A DNA stretch of 64,000 nucleotides, taken from the NCBI GenBank assembly GCA_001557505.1, contig LSAX01000002.1:4092001-4156000 (forward strand). Direction: 5' to 3'. Numbering within the stretch: the first letter of the stretch is position 1; the number at the start of each line of letters is the position of its first letter. The stretch comes from Reticulascus tulasneorum (taxonomy: Eukaryota > Ascomycota > Sordariomycetes > Glomerellales > Reticulascaceae). A model generated the notes under the pieces. The model worked only from the letters and a program-made list of their open reading frames with translations, was not told the origin of the DNA and searched no databases. Position numbers and translations under genes: made by a program. Positions 1-11,903 of the stretch are shown here, piece by piece.

Positions 1-154
1 TCTCTTTCTTTGTGGCATTCCTTGGTGTTTTCCTTTCCGCCTGTAAATCTGTCACACATCTGGACGGGGCCCCCGGTCTGTCCCTCGGAGCCTGCATGGG
101 GATGCCCGGTAGCATCCGCTCGACCACCTTGAGCCGGCATGGAGCTGTCACCTG

Positions 155-1909
155 ATGAGTGGTGGATTATACCAAGGGGACAGCGTTTGGTCCAAAACAC
201 CCGTAGATGTTTCTGGCGGCATTGATAAACACGTGGTTGAAGGCAGCCTTGCTACCAGAGCCGAAATTCAAGCCTGCCCTAGTAAAGCTGACACATTTGC
301 TTGCAGACTTCGCCAAAGCTGTACCTACGAGAATGTTATTTCAACCCCATCAAGCTCGACCGATTCAGCGCCCCCATTGGAGCATCTGGAGCTGCTTGTC
401 CCAGGATTACCGCAAAGCGGGATCCTGTCGGAAGCTAGTATCAAGCTCGCCATGAGGGAGACACTACTCGGTCCCGACATGGATCCGAAAGCCATAATGA
501 CATACTACCGTCGCGCAATAGAGCCTTGGTTCCCCATTATCTCTGTCCCGGAGAAAAGACTCCACCTCCTTCCTAGCACGTGGGATGAAGCCACGATTGA
601 CTTTACCCTGCTCTCCATTGCGATAATGCTCTTAAGCACTAGTCCAGAGACAGTGCGGACAGACCTTGACGCCTCCATAGATCTCAAGTTGCTGTATCTA
701 TCCACCAAGAGCTGGATAGCTCTATTGGAAGGCGGGGCAAAAGCCTCTCTTGATCTAGTGCAGGCAAGGCTGTTGGTCACACTATTTGAGTTAGGCCATG
801 GGTTTCACCATTCGGCTTGTGTTTCGTTGGCCGGCACAGTTCGAGCTGCTGAGGCTCTTTTTATGAATGGCTCTGGTGCAACCGGAGAGTTGAGAGAAAC
901 GCAAGAAGAATGCAGGATGACGTGGTGGGGTGTACTAGTTCTTGACAGGTTCGTCCAATCCTCTAGTAGATGCGACGAGTAAAGCATGTGCTACGCTTGA
1001 ACAATCCTCTTGGAGGCTGTCCAAGTTTGGCTGCAACCAAGCCTCCGATCTTGCGAGACTAATGCCGTACCCAGATACGTTGCTGTCGAGAGCGGCTCAT
1101 TTTACTCCATTACCAGAGACCGCCCATTCCCCGGGATACTACTGAGCGGCCAAGGAGACCTCGCAGTACCTAGCCATGCCACTCCGGCCGGCGTCTCTTT
1201 CTCGAGCTTGTGCGAAGCATCAGGCCTCCTTGACGAGGCACACGACCTTCTCCGCCACTTCGTTACATCGCCTACCTATACCGACATTCAGAAAGATCTG
1301 TGCATCGTGAAAGCTCTGACCGTCCTCGAGACCACATTGCATCAGGAAATCCCAGACAGCGTAAAAGTATACGCTAGCGGACTAGCAGCGTGTACCACGT
1401 AAGATTTTCGGTACTTATGTGTGACATTGGCTAATTTCGATGGTTTAGGGCACTGCTCATGATTTTCGAACACGGCCTGAAGTCAAGCCAGCACGACCAG
1501 GCAATGTGGCAGTGCAGTCTTGTGGGTGCCAACTCCCTGGACGCAATTTTCGAAGTCATATACAGGATGCTTGAGCCATTCACCACAGGCAGAGATGATC
1601 TCGAGATACACTTGCTTTCCCCATTCATTGCATATCTTGTCTACAAGGCCGCAACTATCATCACAGAATACATGAGAAAGGAGGTCAATCACACACAGTT
1701 GAAAGAAGGACCACGAAAACTAAAAGTCTTCAGGGATTTCTTGCAGCTCATCGGCAACAGATGGCTAGTTGCTAGTATGTCACATCCCCCTTGTCTTCGG
1801 TGGGACTACTAGCTGACTGCAGGGCTTCGCAGAGCAGTACCTGGCACTTTTGAACGAGGATACCACGCCTCGGATGATGAGGGCAATGGAGGCTTGCTCA
1901 ACTTTCTGA
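155..1909 (+). CDS. Fungal-specific transcription factor, regulatory domain (5' part not seen)
   Basis: Exons 155-948, 1075-1398, 1449-1774 and 1833-1909 join with consistent phase. The product carries the middle homology region of Zn2Cys6 regulators: a helical stretch, then WWGVLVLDR continuing across the first intron into YVAVESG, followed by an RPFP segment, which is typical of the Fungal_trans domain. The second intron (1399-1448) and the last (1775-1832) have GTAAGA and GTATGT donors; the last acceptor was chosen because it keeps the QYLALLNEDTTPRM frame open. No binuclear zinc cluster is visible. A short CxxxxxCTYE-like remnant encoded near 307-335 follows a good acceptor (TTGCAG at 301-306), so the DNA-binding exons probably begin before the window or the 5' end is decayed. 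The ATG at 155 is therefore only a placeholder start. Target genes cannot be told from sequence. Confidence 0.7.
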
Positions 1910-2225
1910 ACTAATCGCATGTGACCTGGCTCGTATGCGTGGCCGTGAAAGCTGTGAGGTACCAGGGCCGTGCTCATATGCGCTAGACACAATGGAGACG
2001 ATCCATGCAATATGTCGTGGCCGATAAGGTTCTAACGGTAAGCAGCGCGATTCCTATCTTGGCCAACTTTTTTGCATTGAGAAGGCGGGGTGCTAATTTC
2101 CTTGTCTCCGTCAGGAAAACCCCTAACATTGCATGCCTTGGCATGGGAGAATTACCAGGTTAGGGATGCAATGCCGTTCGCCAACTCGCCACGAAGCCAG
2201 ATTTCTCCTTCCCTTGGACGGCTTT

Positions 2226-2255
2226 GATTGCAACCTCATCGAAAAGGTTGCAATC
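2226..2255. repeat. Inverted repeat, 10-bp arms
   Basis: GATTGCAACC at 2226-2235 is the exact reverse complement of GGTTGCAATC at 2246-2255, with a 10-nt spacer. It lies about 410 bp upstream of the M43 start codon. Confidence 0.8.
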
Positions 2256-2424
2256 TGCCAGGGGGCGATGTCGCCCTCGTAGGCAATCGGTCCCGGATGC
2301 AGCAAAGCTTAACGTCGTCACCTCCTCCATCTGCCAGAGATCCGAAGCCACATACCAGACCCTGCGCTGGTTTATCTCTCTACCGGCCAACCCCGCCGCA
2401 CTGCCGTTGTCGGTCCCCGCGATC

Positions 2425-2451
2425 TTCAAGCTCTAGCTTCTAGAGCTTGAA
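2425..2451. repeat. Inverted repeat, 12-bp arms, 3-nt spacer
   Basis: TTCAAGCTCTAG (2425-2436) and CTAGAGCTTGAA (2440-2451) are perfect reverse complements separated by CTT. A 12-bp perfect stem with a 3-nt loop is unlikely by chance in a region this short. It lies about 214 bp upstream of the M43 start, where it could be a cruciform, a regulatory site or an element remnant. Confidence 0.85.
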
Positions 2452-2664
2452 CCGTTGCGGCAGGTCGCGAGGGTAGTGGCGTCATATGGAACCCTGCAAC
2501 GCAAGTATGTAGTAAGCAGATTTGATCCCTGGCAGCCCAGACTACCATTTAGGAACTTGCCGACATGGAGGATTGTTCATTTAAAGTCCGGAGCAATTCC
2601 ATTACTAGACGAGCTCGACCGCACCGCATCTTGTCATTCCAGCATCTCGTTATATTCTGCCACA

Positions 2665-3587
2665 ATGCTGTTCAAGAATCTCCTCCTCTCCGCCCTCGCG
2701 GCAGCTGGCGCCTCGGCCCATGTGGTAAAGAAGGACGACGTGCTTGTGTCACGTCCCTTCACCTGCGGAACGAGTGAGCCGGATGCGGAGCACATCGGCA
2801 TGTCCAAGGTGCTGGCCGCGCAGGAGGCGAAGGCTGCCTTGGCGCGTAGGGGCGGCCTTGAGCAGCGGGCAACTGTCAACGTGAAAGTATACTTCCACGT
2901 TGTCGCGGCATCCACCACTCTCGCAAACGGCTACGTCACGGACAGGATGATAGCTGATCAATTGGCTGTCCTCAACGCCGACTTCGCCCCGCACAGCATC
3001 GCCTTCACCAGCGCCGGAACGGACCGCACCATCAACACGGGCTGGGCCAGCGACAGCGCTGAGATAACCATGAAGCGCGCCTTGCGGAAGGGAACATACA
3101 GCGATCTGAATATCTACATCCAAAAGATGCTCACTGAAGACAGTCTTGGGTATGCTTATCTGCCCACGTCCGCCGCAGTTGGAAGCACGGCGTATGTCCG
3201 CGATGGCGTGTCCGTGAACTTCTCCACACTGCCGGGCGGCTCGCTTACTGGCTACAATCTCGGCAAGACGGCTACGCACGAGGTTGGGCATTGGATGGGA
3301 CTGTACCATACGTTCCAAGGTGGCTGCACCGGGACTGGCGATTTGATCGCCGACACCCCGCCGCAGGCGAGTTACACCACCGGATGCCCAACCGGTCGGG
3401 ATTCTTGCCCCGGTGGTGGTGTTGATCCTATCCACAACTACATGGATTACTCCACTGAGTGAGTAGACCCCCCTCCTTTCCCGATGGACCACACGACTGA
3501 TTCGATACTTGCAGCGCCTGCTATACGCAGTTCACACCAAATCAGCAGACTCGCATGCAGAGTTTCTGGACCACTTACCGTGGTTAG
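2665..3587 (+). CDS. Secreted M43 (cytophagalysin/pappalysin-like) zinc metalloprotease
   Basis: Exons 2665-3458 and 3515-3587 give 288 residues, a normal size for fungal extracellular M43B proteases. The ATG at 2665 opens a clear signal peptide (MLFKNLLLSALAAAGASA); an upstream extension of the same open frame lacks an ATG start and is ignored. A propeptide follows. The metzincin zinc-binding motif HEVGHWMGLYH is at residues 205-215, and the Met-turn (YMDYS) is around residue 260, immediately before the 56-nt intron. Cysteine-flanked loops after the zinc site match the disulfides of this family. Exon 2 completes the usual end of the family (DACYTQFTPNQQTRMQSFW). It should be secreted and degrade host or substrate proteins. 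Both catalytic motifs are intact. The promoter contains the inverted-repeat cluster listed separately. Confidence 0.93.
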
Positions 3588-3832
3588 GTTTTCACGATCT
3601 AACGAGGGAAGGCTCTCGCATTGCTGTCGATGGTACTTGCACGAGGCAAACGTGTCTGGTATGGTCGTTGGAAGTTCCACTACCACGGCCGAGACCAACC
3701 CATAGATATTAGAATTAGGCGTCTAATATTAATGAAAAGAAGAATGGGATACATGAGAGCACCGCCGTACAGGAATCCAGAATCATCACTTTTTGATAAT
3801 CATCCTTAACCTATCTCAGGAAACCTCGGTAT

Positions 3833-4669
3833 CTAGGTGGAAGGCGCAGCTGGTGATAGTTTGGAGCGAATAGAGAGATTCGAGAAATCCCGATAAGGAG
3901 GCTCCGCGAGGGACATTTTTTTGGCCTCAAACTTGACGAGACATCTACCCGTCTCGTCATCGAACGGGCAGTTGTCGTTGATACCGTCGCATGGGAGGTC
4001 ATCAAGGACGTCGAGGAGCAGGTCGCGGATGTAAACCCTCGTAGCCGATCTATTCTGTATCAAGCAGCCCATTTTCCGAGAGTATTCACACAGTTGGAAA
4101 TGCCTAAGTGGACCCAGCCGCTCGTTCTTGGAGGAGTCGAAGAGGATAGAGACGGTTCGAAGAGCTGAGAATATGCAGATGTGGTACTTCAACCGATCCC
4201 AGCGGTGGTCGAAATCAAAGACAGATGCTGGCAGCACTAGGTGCTTGATAGTCTTAAGGAACCAGTCGTGCGAGCTGGGGAGAATGATCTTGTCTATGAA
4301 CTCTTCCAAGTGGTCCGCAGAGATAAAGAAGGCGTCCAGTTCAGGTTGGAATTTACGGCAAGGAAGCTTTGCCAGAATCCCTTCGTCTATTTCCTGCTCC
4401 ATGAACGCAAGCTTCTCCGTGGCGTAGTATCTCGACTCTTGGCAGAGATGCATGATAGCCGGGAATCCAGTGATGACCTCGCCCTCGAATGGGCCACGTT
4501 TTTGGCTGTTCCAAGAGTCGTCACTACGAGCGTCCTCATCGCCGCCATCGTCCTCCGACTCCGACTCAAAGTCGCACAGGTCAAAGAAGTAAATCTCGGG
4601 CGTGTCTGGTATCGACAGCTCCCAGATGGCGTCGCGAAGCTCGACAGGGAGTGTGCCGAACGTGGCCAT
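3833..4669 (-). CDS. 2EXR-domain protein
   Basis: The protein is 278 residues, single exon. The start is the ATG at 4669; the frame extends upstream only without an ATG. The N-terminus (FGTLPVELRDAIWELS, then an acidic Ser/Asp/Glu-rich loop and IMHLCQESRYYA) is the 2EXR signature, a family expanded in Pezizomycotina and usually annotated 'hypothetical' or F-box-like. The function of the family is unknown. The pattern LPxELRxxIW resembles an F-box helix, so a ubiquitin-ligase adaptor role is a guess only. The gene is divergent from the GH47 gene across 632 bp. Confidence 0.8.
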   Translation of the reverse strand: MATFGTLPVELRDAIWELSIPDTPEIYFFDLCDFESESEDDGGDEDARSDDSWNSQKRGPFEGEVITGFPAIMHLCQESRYYATEKLAFMEQEIDEGILAKLPCRKFQPELDAFFISADHLEEFIDKIILPSSHDWFLKTIKHLVLPASVFDFDHRWDRLKYHICIFSALRTVSILFDSSKNERLGPLRHFQLCEYSRKMGCLIQNRSATRVYIRDLLLDVLDDLPCDGINDNCPFDDETGRCLVKFEAKKMSLAEPPYRDFSNLSIRSKLSPAAPST

Positions 4670-5301
4670 GGCTTTCACCGCCCCCCGGCTGAGCAGCCTG
4701 GCCGATGAATCAAAATGTCGAGCGAGCGGCGGTCTGGGGCGACGACGCAATACTGGCTGGAAATGAGAGTCCTACGTAATCTGTAGAGCGTAGCAATATC
4801 CTTTCAAGTGTACGTGTGTGTGTCGCACTGTAAATGGGGCCGTTGGCGCAGTTACGGGGCCCGTGAAGAGTGAGAGAGGATGGATTGGTGAGGTTTTACG
4901 AATGTCGCGACACATTTAAGTTAATGTGCCCGCGACGAAAAGACTACCTACGCCTTTGTTCCTGATCAGTTTGGCAGCTACGAGCTGCTAACTCACTAAA
5001 GTTTAGCTGGCAGGCTCAGATTAGGTAGATTAGCCGAGCCGAGCCAAGCCCAAATCAAATTGGGGGCTTCAAATAAGCGCTGTAGCGCCACCAGGCCTCA
5101 ATCAGTCAATATCGACACGGTTTCATTTCCTCCCTTTCAACCGCTGCATCACCCTTCCTTTGTGTTCTCTCCATTTCCCAATGTCTGTTCACGTGAGCCT
5201 GCATTTGGTTTGTTGGGCTGTTGTGTATTCCATGTAACCCTGCTTTGTGTAGACCCCATCTCTTCAGCGGATCTTCTTCGCCAGCCCTCAGCTCTGGGGC
5301 A
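4670..5301. promoter_or_regulatory. Divergent promoter between the 2EXR and GH47 genes
   Basis: The 632-bp spacer serves two genes read away from each other. It contains a short GT run near 4811 and TAGGTAGATTAG/CCGAGCCGAGCC direct repeats around 5020-5045. A pyrimidine-rich stretch (about 5120-5180) precedes the GH47 start, as is common in fungal core promoters. No TATA box stands out. Confidence 0.5.
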
Positions 5302-7115
<1,814 letters not shown>

Positions 7116-7754
7116 GGTACGCCATTTAGGAATAAATGAATCGTTCATGGCGCACCGCGCAGCCCGCGAGACACCGATGGATGAAATCCTCAACGGAGGA
7201 GACTGAGCGCGTTCACGGCGCGCCGCCGCCAAGTATGACGACGACCTCGAGTAGAGTACCCCGAGCTCCGTTGGCTGTTTGTGGGTACCTAAGAGATCGC
7301 GAGGACTGCCACTGCCACCTCCTCAGTGGATGATCGTCTCCGGCTTGAAGGTTTGGGGATCCGGGGCGAGGAGTGATCGCTTGCCTATTATCGTTCAAGA
7401 TGCGTGCTACTACGGTCGGGACCATGCAATAGCGGCAAATCTTGCTATGCGACAAGACCATGAGTACTCATAAGGTTCTCAAAGCCAACTGTCATATCTG
7501 AATACCTCCCAGCGCCGCCAGGACGAGAGACACAGCTTGGCAGTTTGTACAAAGTAGAATGTATCATAGATATTAGATCTTGCTTAAATACTATTCAATG
7601 CAAACAGCCAGCGTCTCGCCAACTTCAGAAACCTCCCCATGCACCCCCACGCCTTTGGTATCATCCCTTCCTCCCCCAAACTCCCGCTCGCTGATTTAAA
7701 AAATCGAAATGTTCATGCAAAAAGAAGATCCTCCGCTCTATCGTATACTCTCAT
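7116..7754. other. Convergent 3' flanks
   Basis: This lies between the ends of the GH47 and DUF3433 genes. No coding region was recognised. The AT-rich stretch around 7555-7600 could hold 3'-processing signals. Confidence 0.5.
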
Positions 7755-10700
7755 TCATTCCCTCCCCCAACCCCTTACGAAACCCCTCTGTCCCATTCCG
7801 ACTCTCGCCATTATTCCCAGACCCACCTCTTCGCCTCCGCCCCAACCGCCGGCTCTCGCCACGGAAATACTGAAAGCCCTCTCCTCGTTCCGGCCAGCGC
7901 CGACACCCCAGAGCCCCCTGTCCTCCTCCCTTCTCCGCCTCCTGACCTTCTCCCAGCCCATCTTGAATCCCATTATTCTCGTCTTTCCGTCCATGAAACC
8001 TCGCTCAATCTCCTGATTGCTCATCCACTCCGCTCCACGACCGAGGAACCCAAACACGTTCCCATCCGCCAGTAAAGCCGCGACGGAGGCGATGGAACAC
8101 GGGTTGCGGGGGAGGACGGCGTCGGTATTTGGTGTGAGGAGCCAGGCGATTAGGAACAAGGTGAGAAGGAGAGAGAGGAGAGATTGCAAGATGCGAGTCG
8201 ATGTTGCGTCTTGTACGAGGCGGCGATTGGACTTGGAGCTCAAGGTGGTCAGCGTTGCGGGGATCAAAGGTTGTGCCTCGCTCGCGGGTCCCAATGAATC
8301 GAGACCGTTGACGATGGTCGGATCTGGGGTCAAATGACGACGAGAGTTCACGTTAAGGGTCTGCGCGCGGATGATCTTGTGCTGTCGAACGATGGCGTCA
8401 GCGACCTGGCCGCTGACGTCAAGATCCGACACTCCCAGAGAGTCTGCCGGGACTGCAAAGCGGGAGGCGATGAGGCTGCTGAAGAACGGATCAAGGATAT
8501 GGGTCGTCGAGAGATTTGCCAGGAAAGCGTACGCGAGAGTGGGGATCACAACCGAGGTTCCCTGGGCGCTTCCTTCGTCCACGATTGGTGGCTGGTCGGG
8601 ATCGATATGGAGATCCGTCCCATGGAATGTCACGCTCGTCGATACCGCCTCGATTGTCTCATTGCATCCCAGAGCAGAGACGTACTTGACCGTCGTTTCG
8701 TTCGTATCGGCCTTCTCAAGTTGTCCCCAGACGTAGAGAAAGTCAGAGCACTGCGAGAGATCACTGCTCTTCGTCCTTGCGACGCCAAAGAACGCGTCGG
8801 TGGCAATATCATACTTGGCTTCGCGGAAGAATCCCCCTTTCGCAGTACCGATGACGGCGTTAGAGCCGTAGAGCTCGTCTCCCAATGTGCAAGGCTCACC
8901 GGCGATATCGATGCGAAGCGGGTTCACAGCACCGACGATGGTGTAGTTCACAGTCAGGTTAGTTGATATTTGCGACGCTGGATAGAGTCTGCAATTCATG
9001 TTTGGCCGTATAGCAGGCATGGTAATGTTGATGGTTATTTTTGTTGAATTCGTATCCTGCAGAAGAGGATCTTGTAGCTTCAGCGTCTGGAAGGTCAAGT
9101 CCTCGTACGTGAAGGCGGGATAGGTCAGGTTGGCATCCAGGACGAGGGATGCCAGTAAAGTATCGTTTGTGCAGCCAAGGCAAATTTCGTCCTGCACCGA
9201 CGCGGCGGTGCTGTTGCCAAAAAAGTCCAGAGTTTGCAGAGTAATGCCTGTCGTTTCGGGCATCGGTATAAGCGTGTACAATGCACCCGAGAAGATAGCG
9301 AGAAATGACGAAGCAATAACCGTAAGGCCGCCAACGACGATAGCCAGATTCTGCGTCTTGATCGCAGTTAGGATGATGGACGGGGTGGGCTTGTTGAGAA
9401 AATCGAGTCCAACAGACGTTCGGAACGATCCTCCCTGCTTGAGTTTTGAGTAGGGGGCCAGACATCGTGTCGAAAAATCTACCGCGACAAGGTATGTAGC
9501 CAGCGTGGTGAATAAAACGGCGGGACCAGTAGTCCAGAGGAAGTGAAGATATGTGTCGTCGACCACTACCGTCGTAATGCCTGTGTTTCGGTCCGATACC
9601 CTCAGTACCACCTCTAATGCGGCTATCATGCCGCCAATGACGAAAGCACCGCCGAATCTGACCCAGTGATTCAGGGAGAGAGGCTGGCTCCAGTTCGCCG
9701 TCTCTACGAATTCCGGAGGTGTATCTTGGGGTGGCGGGTTCCCACCAAATATCCTGAAGTACCCAAGGCCGGAGTCAGACGACTTCTCATATCCTTCCAC
9801 GCCAATCGAGTATTGCGAGTCCTGGAGCTTCGCCCGGATGGTCTTCTCATCCGCGGCGCCGGTACCTCGCAGGCACTGCAGCAACTGTCTGCTGTGTGCT
9901 AGGAGGGTGGCCATACCGATGACAGTGCCGGGATCTCGCGGAAGGAAGCCTTTACTCGGCATCGTGAGGATGATCACCAACGTTGTCAGCAGTGCCAAAC
10001 TGAGTAGCCCAGCAATCAGATGAGTTGGTAGTGCGGCGACAAGAAGCCTCTCGCCAATGAGAACCGCCCTGCCCACTGTTTCTGTCCCATCTGGCTCCAT
10101 GATCGAGTTCTTTGCCAATAGAGCCGTGTACAGCTGCCAGTATTCTTGCATCAGCGCTTCCATATTGTCTGCAATTTCAAGACTCCCCAGGGTAGGCGGG
10201 ACACCACCCAAATCCTTGGCTCTCATGCCAATTGCAGCACTCATAGGCGAATCGGAATCAATAACAGCTTGGTCGTAGAATGAGATAGCCCTGGGGACAG
10301 CATCGATAGATTCCGCGTCCGAATTGTATGAATCAAAATGGGCTGCGCCAATATTCCATGGATGTACATTGCTCAGAGTTCTCTCTCCAGCAGTGCTCGA
10401 CCGATTGATGGAGAGCAGTTGCGTACCATTCTTCACTACATCGACGGTGGTAATGGTATAAAGCGGTCGGCAGATGAGTGCGGTGGACTGTAGTAAGGCT
10501 CCAACGACAGGCACATTTCTTGTGAAGCTGTTGTTTGGGAATGAGCTGAGATCTATCGTTATCCGCCCCATCATCGCGACTACTCGCTGGTCGTCGATCT
10601 CGGTTGAATTGTCGCAGCTACCTGATCGGAGGTACATAAAGTATTTGGGCAGATCCTGGCTTCCTGAGCCCATGTAAGAATCGTTGATTATAAAATGTTT

Positions 10701-11903
10701 TGTGCTACAAGATGGTGTCGACACGCTGATGTTCAGCTGAGTGTTGGCAGACTGGAGGAACTGGACCCCATCTAGTCGCAATACGGCCACTTCGCAATCC
10801 AGTCTTCCTTCGAATCCATCTACAGTTGCGGATAATTCTGCCGTCGCGGGCAGGTCCGCCGCAAAGGGTTGGTAGGCGAACTGCCTCGACGTTCCATCCG
10901 GGAGCTCTAATTCTGTCGTCTGCAAGCCGACCATGGTAAAGAAGGCCAGTGAGCCGGTGTTCCTGAGGCCACTGTTGTCATTGACAAAAGCCTTCTGTAA
11001 TATTATTGTTGCTTCGTTGTCCACCATATCCGTAAAGTTTGGTGAAATCAAGGCGACCGCCACCACTATTAACACCTTGAATATCATGCTCACAAAGGTC
11101 ACGCCGGCGACGAGCCAATCCCCAATCCTTGCGGCCTTGAAGACGGACCACGGCCGGAACATGGAACTGTAATCGAGCAACAGCGTCTTGTCCACACCGG
11201 CGGGACCTTTGGACATTCGCAGCCAGGGTGCGCTTGCTTTGGCCTGAAGCTCGACCAATGCCCATAAGGCTGCCACCAGCGTCAAGACGCCGGTAGGGCC
11301 GTATTGCCACAAGTATCTGATCCCTCGCGCAGGCGATCCCAGACCAGCTCTGCGGTTGGACAAGTCCAGCATCGCTTCCAACGTTGCAATAATAGCGGCA
11401 AATACCACTGCGAAAGCGATTAGTATCCGTCGACGGAGGTAGAACGGCCGCCATGGTAATGGCACATCGACTAGTCGCGGATTCGCATGGGGATCTGGCG
11501 AGCCGAACGACTGAGGAGTTCCCTTCTGCGAACTCCCCTTGGAGTCTGTGATTTGTAGTGGCGCGTACTTGTAATCGGGCCACTCGCTCTCGAGGGACAG
11601 ATCGGATATGGTCACTGGAGACACCGTCTTTTCCACCCGCGGGTCTATCACTTCTACCTCCATCTCTTGGTTCGTTTGCTCGGTGTTGGGAGCCAGGTTA
11701 TTGCTCTCATTACTCGACGTCGGGGTATGAGTCGATGGTCGTGGAATGCTGAATGAATGCGAGTGTCCGGCGTACGGTCTCTCTGCTCCGTCCCTCGAGT
11801 GGCTCTGTTCCCTCACATATCGGTGGTAGGGGTCCAGTCCTGTCAAGGTCTGCCTCTTTCCAGGCCGCGGCACATTGGCCTTAGCCCTCGCTGTCGAGTC
11901 CAT
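7755..11903 (-). CDS. DUF3433 duplicated integral membrane protein
   Basis: A single exon of 1382 residues. The first ATG in frame is at 11903; the open frame extends to 11957 only through a GTG and is preceded by a stop. After about 130 disordered residues, two homologous halves each begin with a P-L-x-x-x-x-W-x-R-F/Y segment and a pair of membrane helices (IAFAVVFAAIIATLEAML; FVIGGMIAALEVVLRVS). A third hydrophobic segment, a long glycosylation-rich extracellular loop (many NxT/S) and a C-terminal helix follow. This is the DUF3433 layout found in large fungal plasma-membrane proteins of unknown function. The loop ends contain paired cysteines. The short C-terminal tail is Arg- and Gly-rich. 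No catalytic motif was seen. Confidence 0.88.
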   Translation of the reverse strand: MDSTARAKANVPRPGKRQTLTGLDPYHRYVREQSHSRDGAERPYAGHSHSFSIPRPSTHTPTSSNESNNLAPNTEQTNQEMEVEVIDPRVEKTVSPVTISDLSLESEWPDYKYAPLQITDSKGSSQKGTPQSFGSPDPHANPRLVDVPLPWRPFYLRRRILIAFAVVFAAIIATLEAMLDLSNRRAGLGSPARGIRYLWQYGPTGVLTLVAALWALVELQAKASAPWLRMSKGPAGVDKTLLLDYSSMFRPWSVFKAARIGDWLVAGVTFVSMIFKVLIVVAVALISPNFTDMVDNEATIILQKAFVNDNSGLRNTGSLAFFTMVGLQTTELELPDGTSRQFAYQPFAADLPATAELSATVDGFEGRLDCEVAVLRLDGVQFLQSANTQLNISVSTPSCSTKHFIINDSYMGSGSQDLPKYFMYLRSGSCDNSTEIDDQRVVAMMGRITIDLSSFPNNSFTRNVPVVGALLQSTALICRPLYTITTVDVVKNGTQLLSINRSSTAGERTLSNVHPWNIGAAHFDSYNSDAESIDAVPRAISFYDQAVIDSDSPMSAAIGMRAKDLGGVPPTLGSLEIADNMEALMQEYWQLYTALLAKNSIMEPDGTETVGRAVLIGERLLVAALPTHLIAGLLSLALLTTLVIILTMPSKGFLPRDPGTVIGMATLLAHSRQLLQCLRGTGAADEKTIRAKLQDSQYSIGVEGYEKSSDSGLGYFRIFGGNPPPQDTPPEFVETANWSQPLSLNHWVRFGGAFVIGGMIAALEVVLRVSDRNTGITTVVVDDTYLHFLWTTGPAVLFTTLATYLVAVDFSTRCLAPYSKLKQGGSFRTSVGLDFLNKPTPSIILTAIKTQNLAIVVGGLTVIASSFLAIFSGALYTLIPMPETTGITLQTLDFFGNSTAASVQDEICLGCTNDTLLASLVLDANLTYPAFTYEDLTFQTLKLQDPLLQDTNSTKITINITMPAIRPNMNCRLYPASQISTNLTVNYTIVGAVNPLRIDIAGEPCTLGDELYGSNAVIGTAKGGFFREAKYDIATDAFFGVARTKSSDLSQCSDFLYVWGQLEKADTNETTVKYVSALGCNETIEAVSTSVTFHGTDLHIDPDQPPIVDEGSAQGTSVVIPTLAYAFLANLSTTHILDPFFSSLIASRFAVPADSLGVSDLDVSGQVADAIVRQHKIIRAQTLNVNSRRHLTPDPTIVNGLDSLGPASEAQPLIPATLTTLSSKSNRRLVQDATSTRILQSLLSLLLTLFLIAWLLTPNTDAVLPRNPCSIASVAALLADGNVFGFLGRGAEWMSNQEIERGFMDGKTRIMGFKMGWEKVRRRRREEDRGLWGVGAGRNEERAFSISVARAGGWGGGEEVGLGIMARVGMGQRGFVRGWGRE

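Larger units (their letters stand above)
1910..2664. other. Intergenic region with several inverted repeats
   Basis: This is the 3' flank of the regulator and the promoter of the M43 protease. No coding potential was recognised. It holds three perfect short inverted repeats (2132-2145, 2226-2255 and 2425-2451). Confidence 0.6.

Noticed and set aside
2455..2664. 70-residue upstream extension of the M43 protease
   Set aside because: It has no ATG start and would bury the signal peptide that begins at 2665.
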